Assembly (NCBI RefSeq): GCF_001682385.1
Contig: NZ_CP016210.1
Coordinates: forward strand, 3,782,001-3,846,000
Reading direction: 5' to 3'
DNA from: Azoarcus olearius
Lineage (GTDB): Bacteria; Pseudomonadota; Gammaproteobacteria; Burkholderiales; Rhodocyclaceae
DNA length: 64,000 nucleotides
Of this stretch, positions 19,155 through 28,000 are shown in pieces (position 1 is the stretch's first letter; every line of letters starts with the position of its first letter). Below the pieces are notes generated by a model that was not told the origin of the DNA, did no database searches, and worked only from the letters and a program-made list of their open reading frames with translations. The translations under genes were made by a program, and so were the position numbers.

Positions 19155-20297
19155 ATGCAATTCGACTTTGACCGACACCCCGACCGGCGCCAGGTTCCCG
19201 GTGAAAAGTGGGGCCGCTACGCGGGCCGTGACGTGCTGCCCTTGTGGGTTGCCGACATGGATTTCAGTGCGCCGCCGCCCGTGCTCGAAGCCCTGCGCCG
19301 CCGTCTCGACCACGGCGTGTTCGGCTACACCGATGCTCCCCCGTCGCTGGCCGAGGCGGTGGTCGAGGGCCTGCGGCGCGACCACGACTGGCACATCCAG
19401 GCTGAATGGCTGGTGTGGCTGCCGGGCGTGGTTACCGGGTTCAACCTCGCCTGCCGCGCGGTGGGCGAAGCGGGCGACAGCGTGTTTACCGCCACCCCGG
19501 TCTACCCGCCCTTCCTGACCGCACCGGAAAACAGCGGTCGCCGCCTGGTGAGTTGCGCGCTGGTGGAGCGCAACGGGCGCTGGGAATGGGACCGCGCCGC
19601 AGTGGAGGCGGCAATCGAGCCGCGCACCCGCGTCTTCATGCTGTGCAATCCGCACAACCCGGTCGGGCGCGCGTTCGATCGCGAGGAGCTGCGCTGGATC
19701 GCGGATCTCGCGGAAAGCCGCGACCTGGTGGTCTGCAGCGACGAGATCCACTGCGGCCTGGTCCTCGATGCGGCGCGCCCACACCTGCCGATCGCCGCGC
19801 TCGACGAGCGCATCGCGCGGCGCAGCATCACGCTGATGGCGCCCTCCAAGACCTGGAACATCCCCGCGCTGTACTGTGCTTTCGCGGTCATCCCGGACGC
19901 CGGTCTGCGGCGCCGCTACCAGCGCGAGATGCGCGGCATCGTGCCGCACGTGAATGTGATGGGTCTGGTCGCCGCCGAGGCGGCCTACCGCCATGGCGGC
20001 CCCTGGCGCGCCGCGCTGCTGGACTATCTGCGCGACAACCGAGAGCGCGTGCTCGACGCGGTGGCGACGATGCCCGGCCTGCGCACGACGCGGCCGGAAG
20101 CCACCTATCTGGCCTGGATCGACTGTCGCGACGCCGGACTCGACGACCCGGCCGCGTTCTTCGAAGCCGGCGGCGTCGGCCTGTCCGACGGACGCGCGTT
20201 CGGCATGCCGGGTTTCGTGCGGCTCAACTTCGGCTGCAGCCGGGCGACGCTGGACGAAGCGCTGGCACGCATGCGGCGCGCGCTCACCGCGCGCTGA
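19155..20297 (+). CDS. MalY/PatB-type aminotransferase, putative cystathionine beta-lyase
   Basis: 380 aa PLP enzyme of the MalY/PatB branch. Visible: the N-terminal LPLWVADMDFSAPPPV (27-42) that is diagnostic for this branch, GYTDAP near 57, CNPHNPVGRAF near 161, CSDEIHCGLV near 194, and the Schiff-base lysine in MAPSKTWNIP near 229. PatB/MalY enzymes release pyruvate, ammonia and a thiol from cystathionine or related thioethers; E. coli MalY also represses the maltose system by binding MalT. It is divergent from the MBL gene. Confidence 0.9.
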   Translation: MQFDFDRHPDRRQVPGEKWGRYAGRDVLPLWVADMDFSAPPPVLEALRRRLDHGVFGYTDAPPSLAEAVVEGLRRDHDWHIQAEWLVWLPGVVTGFNLACRAVGEAGDSVFTATPVYPPFLTAPENSGRRLVSCALVERNGRWEWDRAAVEAAIEPRTRVFMLCNPHNPVGRAFDREELRWIADLAESRDLVVCSDEIHCGLVLDAARPHLPIAALDERIARRSITLMAPSKTWNIPALYCAFAVIPDAGLRRRYQREMRGIVPHVNVMGLVAAEAAYRHGGPWRAALLDYLRDNRERVLDAVATMPGLRTTRPEATYLAWIDCRDAGLDDPAAFFEAGGVGLSDGRAFGMPGFVRLNFGCSRATLDEALARMRRALTAR

Positions 20298-20301
20298 GGG
20301 T

Positions 20302-23160
20302 TTAGCGCAGCCGCAGGAAGCGCGCCTCGAACTCGTCCGCCGGCAGCGGCGGGCTGCACAAGTAGCCCTGGTAGCTGCCACAGCCCAGTCCGCGCAGCAG
20401 CTCGAGCTGCGCCTCGCCTTCCACGCCTTCGGCCTGCACCGCCATGTCGAGCGCCCGCGCCATCGCGACAATGGCCGACGCGATCGCCAGGTCGTTGCTG
20501 TCGTCGGCGATGTCCTGCACGAAGCTGCGGTCGATCTTGAGCTTGTCGATGGAAAAGCGCTTGAGGTAGGCGAGCGAGGAATACCCGGTACCGAAGTCGT
20601 CGATCGCCAGCCCCACGCCCTGCTGCTTCAGCCGCTCCAGCAAGCCGACCGCATGCTCGCCCGCCTCCAGCAGGCTGCTCTCGGTGATCTCGAGTTCCAG
20701 CTGCGTTGCCGGCAAGCCGGTTTCGGCCAGCACCGTCGCCAGCATCGCGCTGACGTCCTGCCGGCGGAACTGCTCGGCCGACAGATTGACCGCGACCTGG
20801 CCGAAGGCGTAACCGGCGTCGATCCACTCGCGGACCTGCCTGCAGGCGTCGCGCAGCACCCATTCGCCCAGTGCCACGATCAGGCCGGTTTCCTCGGCCA
20901 CCGGGATGAACGCGGCGGGCGACACCATTGGTTCGCCCTGCGGTTTCCAGCGCACCAGGGCTTCCGCGCCGAGCAGACGGCCATCCTTCACGCCCAGCAC
21001 AGGCTGGTAATAGACGACGAACTCGTCGTGCTCGAGTGCCCGGCGCAGGCGTGTTTCAAGCGCCAGCCGCTCGGTCGCGGAGCGGATCAGGTCTTCGGTG
21101 TAGAAGCCGTAGGTGTTGCGGCCCTGGGCCTTGGCGCGATACATCGCCGCGTCGGCGTTGCGCACCAGGGTCATGAAGTCGTCGCCGTCGTCGGGATAGA
21201 AGCTGATGCCGATGCTCGCGCGGATGAATACCTCGTGGCCGTTGGATAGCGCAAACGGCGCCGCCAGCACCTCCACGAGGTTTTTTGCCACCACGGCGGC
21301 GTCCGCCGGCGCCTCCACGTGTTCGAGCAGCACCATGAACTCGTCGCCGCCGAGCCGGCCGAGGGTATCTTCCTCGCGCAGCGCACCGCGCAGCCGGGCG
21401 GCCACCGCGCGCAGCAGTTCGTCGCCGGCCGCGTGCCCGAGGCTGTCGTTGACCGTCTTGAAGCGGTCGAGATCGAGGAACATGACCGCCACCCGGCATC
21501 CCCGCCGCTGCGCGCCGTCGAGCGCGTGCTCCAGCCGCGACAGCACCAGCAGGCGGTTGGGCAGGTCGGTCAGCGGATCGTGGTGGGCAAGGTAGTCCAG
21601 CCGGTCCTCGGTCTGCTTGAGCTTGCTGATGTCGGTGAACACGCCCACGTAGTGGGTGACGTGGCCGACCTCATTGCGCACCGCGTTGAGCGTAAGCCAC
21701 TCGGGGAACAGTTCGCCGTTCTTGCGCCGGTTCCACAGTTCGCCCTGCCAGTGGCCTGCCTCCTTGAGCGCGGCCCACATCGACAGGTAGAAGCCGCGAT
21801 CGTGGCGGCCGGACTGCAGGAAACGCGGATTCTGCCCGACGACTTCGTCACGGCTGTAGCCGGTGACCTCGGTAAACGCGCGGTTGACCGCGACGATGGC
21901 ACCGTCGAGATCGGTCAGCACCACGCCGTCGTGGGTGCTTTCGATGACCGCGGAGTTCAGTCGCAGCAGTTCAGTGGCCTGGCGCTGCTCGGTGATGTCG
22001 ATCCACACGCCGGCGACACGCACCACGCGCCCGCCCTCGTCGCGCACCGCGCGCAGTTCATCGCGGATCCAGCGCACCCCGCCGTCGGCACAACGGATGC
22101 GGTATTCGTGGACATAGTGACCGTCCTCCTCCACCGCGCGGACCGCGCGCGACGCCCGCTCGAGATCGTCCGGGTGGACAGTGCGTGCCCACCATCCCTG
22201 CGCGAGCGCCTCGGCCACGCTGAACCCGGTCATCCGCGTGAGGTTGTGGCTCATCCACGTGCCCACCCATCCCTCTTCACCGCGGGTGAGCGTGTAATTG
22301 ACGGAAGGGCTGCAGTCCAGCACCTCCTCTAGGCGTTGGGTCATCGTCCGCAGCGCGGCCCGTTCGCGCACCAGTTCGGCCTGGCGAAACGCCTTGTCGA
22401 GCACCAGCGGCAACTCGTGCAGATAGCTTTCGTGCTTGACCAGATAATCCGACACACCCAGCCGCAGCGCCTGGGCCGCGGTCTGCTCACTGCCCTGCCC
22501 GGTCACCATCACGATCGGAATGTCGAGCCGGCGCTGCTGGCGCAGCACTTTGGTGAGGTCGAGCGCGTTCAGCCCCGGCAGCATGTAGTCGAGCAACAGC
22601 ACGTCGACGGCGCAAGGCTCGGCCCCTGACGCCGGCAGCCGGCGCAACACATCTTCCGCGCTGCTGACGGTTTCGAAGCGCAGATGCGGCGCCGAGTGGG
22701 CCAGCTGACGCAGCGTCAAGTCGATGTCGAAACGGTGGTGCTCGGCATAGAGCACGCGGATCGGCCGCCCGCGCCCGGCGACTTCGGCCTGGCCGCGCTC
22801 GATGGCGGCGACGATGGTGTGCGGCAGGCGCTCGAGGTAGTCGCCGTCCTTCACCAGATAGTCGTCGGCGCCGGCTTTCAGCGCGCCGACCGCCGCCTCC
22901 TGGTCGCCCGAGCCGGTGAGCACGACGAAGGCACCGGGCATCCGCCGTTCGCGCACCCAATTGAGCAGGTCGATGCCGCTGCCGTCGGGCAGGGCGAGAT
23001 CAGCCAGCACGATGTCGAAGTCGCTGCTGGCGGCAAGCCTGCCCATCGCCTCGCCGATGCTGGTGACGATCTCCAGCGCGAGCGCGGGCATGCCCCGCGC
23101 GAGGCTGCGCCGAAGCAGGTCGGCATCGGCGGGATTGTCTTCTACGTACAGTGCTTTCAT
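20302..23160 (-). CDS. REC-REC-PAS-PAS-GGDEF-EAL c-di-GMP turnover protein
   Basis: 952 aa from the ATG at 23160, with GGGGAG just upstream. Domain order: receiver 1 (phospho-acceptor D54, VLADLALPDG), receiver 2 (D191, LLLDYMLPG), two PAS domains (about 285-395 and 400-515), GGDEF (GGDEF at 604-608, intact) and EAL (EAL at 733-735, intact, followed by the DDFGTGYSSL loop near 826-835). An RxxD inhibitory site (R595-D598) lies five residues before GGDEF. Both active sites look competent, so it could make or degrade c-di-GMP. It is the last gene of the binding-protein/kinase/regulator operon, starting 20 bases after the response regulator stop. Confidence 0.93.
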   Translation of the reverse strand: MKALYVEDNPADADLLRRSLARGMPALALEIVTSIGEAMGRLAASSDFDIVLADLALPDGSGIDLLNWVRERRMPGAFVVLTGSGDQEAAVGALKAGADDYLVKDGDYLERLPHTIVAAIERGQAEVAGRGRPIRVLYAEHHRFDIDLTLRQLAHSAPHLRFETVSSAEDVLRRLPASGAEPCAVDVLLLDYMLPGLNALDLTKVLRQQRRLDIPIVMVTGQGSEQTAAQALRLGVSDYLVKHESYLHELPLVLDKAFRQAELVRERAALRTMTQRLEEVLDCSPSVNYTLTRGEEGWVGTWMSHNLTRMTGFSVAEALAQGWWARTVHPDDLERASRAVRAVEEDGHYVHEYRIRCADGGVRWIRDELRAVRDEGGRVVRVAGVWIDITEQRQATELLRLNSAVIESTHDGVVLTDLDGAIVAVNRAFTEVTGYSRDEVVGQNPRFLQSGRHDRGFYLSMWAALKEAGHWQGELWNRRKNGELFPEWLTLNAVRNEVGHVTHYVGVFTDISKLKQTEDRLDYLAHHDPLTDLPNRLLVLSRLEHALDGAQRRGCRVAVMFLDLDRFKTVNDSLGHAAGDELLRAVAARLRGALREEDTLGRLGGDEFMVLLEHVEAPADAAVVAKNLVEVLAAPFALSNGHEVFIRASIGISFYPDDGDDFMTLVRNADAAMYRAKAQGRNTYGFYTEDLIRSATERLALETRLRRALEHDEFVVYYQPVLGVKDGRLLGAEALVRWKPQGEPMVSPAAFIPVAEETGLIVALGEWVLRDACRQVREWIDAGYAFGQVAVNLSAEQFRRQDVSAMLATVLAETGLPATQLELEITESSLLEAGEHAVGLLERLKQQGVGLAIDDFGTGYSSLAYLKRFSIDKLKIDRSFVQDIADDSNDLAIASAIVAMARALDMAVQAEGVEGEAQLELLRGLGCGSYQGYLCSPPLPADEFEARFLRLR

Positions 23161-23180
23161 CGTCTCCCCGCCCTCGGCGG

Positions 23181-23636
23181 TCACTGTCGGGCCGGCTTGT
23201 TGAGGGCGCACCAATAGAGTTCGATCTGGCTGGCGACTTGGGTGAACTTGTCGAAATCGACAGGCTTGAGAATGTAGGAATTTGCGCCGAGGCTGTAGGC
23301 CGACTCGATGTCGGCATCCTCGTCGGAGGTCGTCAACACCACGACCGGCACCGGGCGGGTCAGGGGGTTGGCCTTGAAGGTGCGCAGCACCTCCAGCCCC
23401 GGCACCTTGGGCAGCTTGAGATCGAGCAACACCACCAGCGGCAGCGGCTCGCCGGCCGACCAGCGGGGAATGAAATCGAGGGCTTCCTGGCCGTCGCGCG
23501 CGACCAGCAAGGGGTTGAGCAGATGGCGGCGGCGAAACGCGCGCAGCGTCAGGTCAAGATCGGCGGGGTTGTCCTCGACCAGCAGGATGGAACGCTCCGT
23601 GCTCATGACCGGCGGGTCGAAAGGTTCACGCTGCAT
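23181..23636 (-). CDS. single-domain response regulator (Rcp1/CheY-like)
   Basis: 151 aa. Receiver domain with ILLVEDNPAD at 18-27, phospho-acceptor D72 (VVLLDLKLPKVPG), TTSDED near 103 and lysine in ILKPVDFDKF near 126. The long beta4-alpha4 region and YSLGANSYILKPVDF follow the Rcp1 type that pairs with PAS/phytochrome-like kinases. The ATG at 23636 has AGGA about ten bases upstream; the in-frame ATG at codon 11 has no ribosome site. Sandwiched between the sensor kinase and the GGDEF/EAL protein, and likely to relay phosphate between them. Confidence 0.88.
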   Translation of the reverse strand: MQREPFDPPVMSTERSILLVEDNPADLDLTLRAFRRRHLLNPLLVARDGQEALDFIPRWSAGEPLPLVVLLDLKLPKVPGLEVLRTFKANPLTRPVPVVVLTTSDEDADIESAYSLGANSYILKPVDFDKFTQVASQIELYWCALNKPARQ

Positions 23637-23718
23637 GCTCACAGTTCCTGCTCCCGCCGCTGCACGGCAGCGCATGGGTGAGTGGGTGACCGCTGCACGC
23701 GCGGCGCTGCCGGCCTGG

Positions 23719-26325
23719 TCATGCGGGCAGCTCCAGATGGAAGCACGCGCCTTCGTCCGGGGCGCTTTCGGCCCACACGCGGCCACCCATGCGCTGCACG
23801 GCCTTGCGCACGATGGCCAGGCCGATGCCGGTTCCGGCGTAGTCTTCCTGACGCTGCAGGCGCTGGAAGATTTCGAAGATGCGGTCGTGGAACTTCATGT
23901 CGAAGCCGATCCCGTTGTCCTGGACGCGGATATGACAGACGCCGTTCTGCTCGGCCGCCGAAATCACGATGCGCGGCGGTTGAGCGTCGCGTGAATATTT
24001 GAGGGCGTTGTCGATCAGATTGCGCAAGACCTGGGAGAGCCCTTCCGGGTCGGCCTGCACACGCAACGGCGGCACCTCCAGCACGATCTGCGCGGGCCCT
24101 TGTTCGAGTTCCGCCCTACGCTCGGCGAGTATGCCACGCACCATGTCCTGGAGGTTTACGGCGGTACGCTGCAGTGTGCGACGCTCCACACGCGAGTACG
24201 CGAGCAGGTCGTCGATCAGCCGTGCCATCTGCCGCACCCCGGTGCGGATGTGGGAGATGAAGAGCCGTCCCTCGTCGTCCAGCCGGTCGCTGTGATCCTC
24301 CAGCAGCAGGTGGCTGTAGCCGTCGATGCCGCGCAGCGGCGCCTTGAGGTCGTGCGACACCGAGTAGGCGAAGGTTTCCAGTTCCTGATTCAACGCGGCG
24401 AGCTGGGCGGTGCGCTGCGCCACGCGCGCCTCCAGTTCGGCGTTGAGCGCGCGCACCTCATCCTCGGCGCAGCGCCGCTCGGTGATGTCGGTGGCGAGTC
24501 CGGCGAGATGGAGCACGCCCCCCTCGTCGTCACGCTGCACCACGGTGCGGTCCTCGATCCAGATGTAGTGGCCGTCGCTGGTCCGGATCCGGTACTCCAG
24601 CGTGTATTCGCCCTGGCCCCCGGCGATGAAGCCGTCGACCATCTGCGTCACCTGGTCCCGCTCGTCGGGGTGGATCAGGTCGGTGAAGCGGAATGCCGGC
24701 TGCAGCATGTCACGCGCGCGGTAGCCCCATCGATCCACGTTCTCGGACACATAGGCCACGGGCCAGCCGGGGCGCGGCAGCCACCGGAACAGCACCGTGG
24801 GGCTGGCCTCGACCACCTCGGAGGCGGCCTTCAGCGCCGCCTCGTAACGGGCGCGCTGGGTGTGGTCGAGCAAGGTGCCGATGACCGCGGCACCGCCGGC
24901 CTGCTCGATCCGGGTGCCGTAGGCCTCCACCGGGAAGTAGCTGCCGTCGCGGCGGCGCCCACGGAAGGTGTACTGGACGCACTCCAGTTCGCCGCTTTCA
25001 CGCTGGCGCAGCTTTTCGGCCACCAACGGCAGGTCGTCCGGATGGACCAGCGCCGCCACCGGCATGCCTTCGAGTTCCTTCGGGGTATAGCCGAACCACT
25101 CCGCGAGGCGGGGGTTGGCATAGACCATGTGACCGCCGCGGATGAGGTAGACGCCCACCAGCGTGCGTTCGACCAGGCTGCGGAAGCGCTGCTCGCTGGC
25201 CGCGATTTCCGCCGCGGCGTCCTTTTCCTGCTGCACGTCGAAGCCGCTGCCGATATAGGCCTGCAGGCGCCCTTCGGCGTCGAACACCGGCTCGCCGTGG
25301 TCGGACACCCAGCGATGGCCTCCGCTGCGGTGGGCAAGCCGGTACTCGACCGAGAACGGCGAGCGCTCGTCGAGTGCGGCGCGAAAGGTTCGCGCGAAGT
25401 GTTCGCGATCGTCGGGGTGGATGCAGTCCAGCCAGCCCATGCCCTGGCCGTCCTCCAGGCTGCAACCGGTAAAGCCGAGCCAGGCGCGGTTGAAGTAGTC
25501 GGCCCGGCCGTCGGCGCCGGTACGCCAGATCAGGTTGGGCAGACGGTCGAGCAAACGGATGTGGTAGTCGCGCGAGGCCACCACTTCCTTCATCAGCGCG
25601 GCCAGCTGCACGCCGAGCAAACCGAGTTCGTCGGCGCCGGTTACCGGTCTCGGCAGGCTGCTGCCGCGCGCCTGCGACCGCGCGTAGGCGAGCAGCTGCT
25701 CGATGCGGTCGGTCAGCAGGAACTTGACCAGCGCCCCGATACCCAGCGAGAGCAACAGGATGGGCACGAACACGATCAGGCTCTGCCCGAGCGCCTGGCG
25801 AAGGGCACTGCGGCGCAAGGTCCGCGTGTCCATTGCCAACACCGTATAACCGGTCTGACGCGCGACTTCTCCCAGGCTGGGCAGGCGGACGGGGAATACC
25901 GCCCACAGCCGGTCGCGATCGGGCTCCTCGCGCACCTGGCCAGCAAGCGTGCGGCGCGCCGCGGTGACGAGGTCCGCCGGCGGCGTCTCGAGCCCCAGAC
26001 GGGCGAATCCGACCCGCTCGAGCCCCGGACGGCTTCCGGCCACCACCTGGTCGTCCGGCCCCACGTAGGCGGCGTAGTACAGGTGCGGCAGCGTGATCTT
26101 CTGCGCCACCAGGTGCGCGACAAAGCGCGAATCGCCCTCCACCAGCGCGGCCTCGAGATTGGCGGCCAGGGTGCCGCCGGAGTGCCGCGCCAGCGCCGCC
26201 ACCTCGGACAAGGCGTCGGCATGGTAGGTGCGCAGCATGAAGGTGAACTGGCCGGCCGCAACCATGAAGCCGAAGCCGATCAGGATGCCGAGCAGCAGCC
26301 GGCGCAGGGACAGATGGCCGCTCAC
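23719..26325 (-). CDS. membrane-bound PAS sensor histidine kinase
   Basis: 868 aa. Transmembrane segment 1 is at about 9-30, then a periplasmic domain of about 150 residues, TM2 at about 183-204 and a HAMP-like stretch. Three PAS domains follow (about 252-372, 373-495, 500-620, each ending with a DITERR/DHTQRA-like or DVQQEK exit). A coiled coil (620-650) leads to the HisKA site H658 in SVSHDLKAPLRG. The ATPase has an N box (N773), a G1 motif DNGIGF (803-808) and GTGIGL (831-836). No receiver domain is fused. ATGA overlap couples it to the upstream binding protein; the likely signal path runs to the next gene's D72. Confidence 0.92.
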   Translation of the reverse strand: MSGHLSLRRLLLGILIGFGFMVAAGQFTFMLRTYHADALSEVAALARHSGGTLAANLEAALVEGDSRFVAHLVAQKITLPHLYYAAYVGPDDQVVAGSRPGLERVGFARLGLETPPADLVTAARRTLAGQVREEPDRDRLWAVFPVRLPSLGEVARQTGYTVLAMDTRTLRRSALRQALGQSLIVFVPILLLSLGIGALVKFLLTDRIEQLLAYARSQARGSSLPRPVTGADELGLLGVQLAALMKEVVASRDYHIRLLDRLPNLIWRTGADGRADYFNRAWLGFTGCSLEDGQGMGWLDCIHPDDREHFARTFRAALDERSPFSVEYRLAHRSGGHRWVSDHGEPVFDAEGRLQAYIGSGFDVQQEKDAAAEIAASEQRFRSLVERTLVGVYLIRGGHMVYANPRLAEWFGYTPKELEGMPVAALVHPDDLPLVAEKLRQRESGELECVQYTFRGRRRDGSYFPVEAYGTRIEQAGGAAVIGTLLDHTQRARYEAALKAASEVVEASPTVLFRWLPRPGWPVAYVSENVDRWGYRARDMLQPAFRFTDLIHPDERDQVTQMVDGFIAGGQGEYTLEYRIRTSDGHYIWIEDRTVVQRDDEGGVLHLAGLATDITERRCAEDEVRALNAELEARVAQRTAQLAALNQELETFAYSVSHDLKAPLRGIDGYSHLLLEDHSDRLDDEGRLFISHIRTGVRQMARLIDDLLAYSRVERRTLQRTAVNLQDMVRGILAERRAELEQGPAQIVLEVPPLRVQADPEGLSQVLRNLIDNALKYSRDAQPPRIVISAAEQNGVCHIRVQDNGIGFDMKFHDRIFEIFQRLQRQEDYAGTGIGLAIVRKAVQRMGGRVWAESAPDEGACFHLELPA

Positions 26326-27290
26326 TCGCGGACCCCGTTGACCAGATCGGGGACCAGCAGGTGGCCCAGGGGCGGCACCTGTTCGATCGACCGCAGCGCC
26401 ACCATGGTCTGCGCCAGGCGCTCGAGGGTGGCACTCAAGCCTTCGCCGCGGCCGGCGAGCAGGCGCCGATTGGTTGCGGCGTCGGGCAGGTTCATCAGCG
26501 CAAGCGCGGCGCGGTAGCTCTCCGGCTCCGCGCCGGCCCGCGGCCCGAGCAGACGCACCGCCTCATCGGGCTGGGATAGCGCGAGGGCACGCCCGCCGAA
26601 GTAACCATTCACGACGGTTTGCAGGTCGGCACGGCGGCGGGCGAGGGTTTCGGCGCGGACCACCAGGACATCGACAACCTCGCCGGGAATTTCGGACGAC
26701 GAGAAAAGCTGGCGGCCGCCCATCGCGAGCAGGCGGGAGCGCACCGGCTCGAAGGTCACCACCGCATCCACCTGTCCGCTCTCGAATGCGGCTTCGTGGC
26801 GGTCCACCGGCAGCGGAACGATGTCGACCTCGGCAAGCGTGAGGCCCACACGCTCAAGCGCACGCGCGACCAGGTAGGCGCCCAGCGCTTCAGTCTCGAC
26901 CCCGATGCGCTTGCCCCGCAGGCCGTCGAGCCGGCGCAGTTCGCCGCGCGCGATCACCACGTCCGCGCCGTCGGAGAAGTCGAACACCAGGATGACGCGC
27001 GGCGCCTGGTCGTTGGCCGCCAGCAGGACCACCTCGTCCAGCGTCAGCGCTGCCGCATCCACCGCGCCGTTGCGAAAGGCGGTCAGCACCATCGACGAGT
27101 TGGGAAAGTCGAGCACGACGGCAACCTCGGGCGCCAGCGCCCCGGTGGCCACGGCCAGCCGCAGCGGCGAATAGCCGGGCCACAGGTTGGCGCCGATGCG
27201 CAAGGGGTCCTCGCGTAGCGCACAGCCTTGTGCCAGCGCCACCGGCAGCGCCGGCATCAACATCGACTGCAGAAAACGACGGCGTCTCAC
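26322..27290 (-). CDS. periplasmic substrate-binding protein (NrtA/SsuA-like), likely sensing module
   Basis: 322 aa. The GTG at 27290 is preferred since GGGAG lies about nine bases upstream; a TTG five codons earlier is weaker. The N terminus VRRRRFLQSMLMPALPVAL carries a Tat-like RRRFLQ motif, and a cysteine follows at about residue 23 in LAQGC, a weak lipobox. The rest is the type II periplasmic fold of nitrate/sulfonate/thiamine-precursor binding proteins (GANLWPGYSPLRLAV near 33; GKRIGVETEALGAYLVARAL near 124). No ABC permease or ATPase is adjacent. Coupled by ATGA to the PAS kinase, so it probably presents a ligand to that kinase rather than to a transporter. Confidence 0.85.
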   Translation of the reverse strand: MRRRRFLQSMLMPALPVALAQGCALREDPLRIGANLWPGYSPLRLAVATGALAPEVAVVLDFPNSSMVLTAFRNGAVDAAALTLDEVVLLAANDQAPRVILVFDFSDGADVVIARGELRRLDGLRGKRIGVETEALGAYLVARALERVGLTLAEVDIVPLPVDRHEAAFESGQVDAVVTFEPVRSRLLAMGGRQLFSSSEIPGEVVDVLVVRAETLARRRADLQTVVNGYFGGRALALSQPDEAVRLLGPRAGAEPESYRAALALMNLPDAATNRRLLAGRGEGLSATLERLAQTMVALRSIEQVPPLGHLLVPDLVNGVRE

Positions 27291-27466
27291 GGCGCTCGCT
27301 CCCAAGGCGGTTAAGGCAGGACGACGGCCCGCACCGACCGGGACCGCCGCTTACCTTTCGACACATTGTGCGCCGACTTGAGTACGTCGGCATAGCGCCG
27401 TGGCCTGCGAGGCCGCGCTACCTGCCAACCGGGCCGCAACGCGAGTGCGCGGCCCGCGGAACGATG

Positions 27467-27949
27467 TCAGAACGGGATGTCGTCGTCGAAATCGCCGAAA
27501 CCGCCGCTGTCGCGCTGCGGCGCCGGGCGCGACGCGGGCGCAGGGGCGGCCTGCTGGCGCGGCGCGGGCGCGCTGTAGCCATCGTCGCCACCGCGCATCG
27601 GCGCATCGCCACCTTCGCGGCGGCCGAGCATCTTCATCTCGTCGGCCCGGATCTCGGTGGTGTAGCGCTCCTGGCCGTTCTGGTCCTGCCACTTGCGCGT
27701 GCGCAGGCTGCCTTCGATATAGACCTGGCTCCCCTTGCGCAAGTACTGGCCGGCGATTTCGGCGAGCTTGCCGTAGAACGACACCCGGTGCCACTCGGTC
27801 GCTTCGCGGCGCTCGCCAGTGGACTTGTCGCGCCAGTTTTCGGTCGTCGCGAGACGGATGTTGCAGATCGCATCGCCCGAGGGGGCGAAGCGGCTTTCCG
27901 GATCGGCGCCGAGGTTGCCGATCAGAATGACTTTGTTGACGGATGCCAT
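27467..27949 (-). CDS. ssb: single-stranded DNA-binding protein
   Basis: 160 aa. The OB fold occupies about residues 1-110 ([18 protein letters not shown] at the start, [21 protein letters not shown] in the middle, [14 protein letters not shown] at its end). A glycine/proline/alanine-rich linker follows, then the acidic protein-docking tip DFDDDIPF at the C terminus. It coats ssDNA as a tetramer and recruits repair and replication partners. The placement next to an MFS gene and uvrA is common in betaproteobacteria. Confidence 0.97.
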   Translation of the reverse strand: MASVNKVILIGNLGADPESRFAPSGDAICNIRLATTENWRDKSTGERREATEWHRVSFYGKLAEIAGQYLRKGSQVYIEGSLRTRKWQDQNGQERYTTEIRADEMKMLGRREGGDAPMRGGDDGYSAPAPRQQAAPAPASRPAPQRDSGGFGDFDDDIPF

Positions 27950-28000
27950 CCGGTTCTCCTTTGAGTGCGTGCCGGCCTGCGCGGCCGGCGCTGATTTCGG

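Noticed and set aside
27306-27466. Strong terminator or promoter between ssb and the binding-protein gene
   Set aside because: Several GC-rich stems exist (for example around 27395-27421 and near 27428-27452), but none has a T run and no good -10/-35 pair was found.
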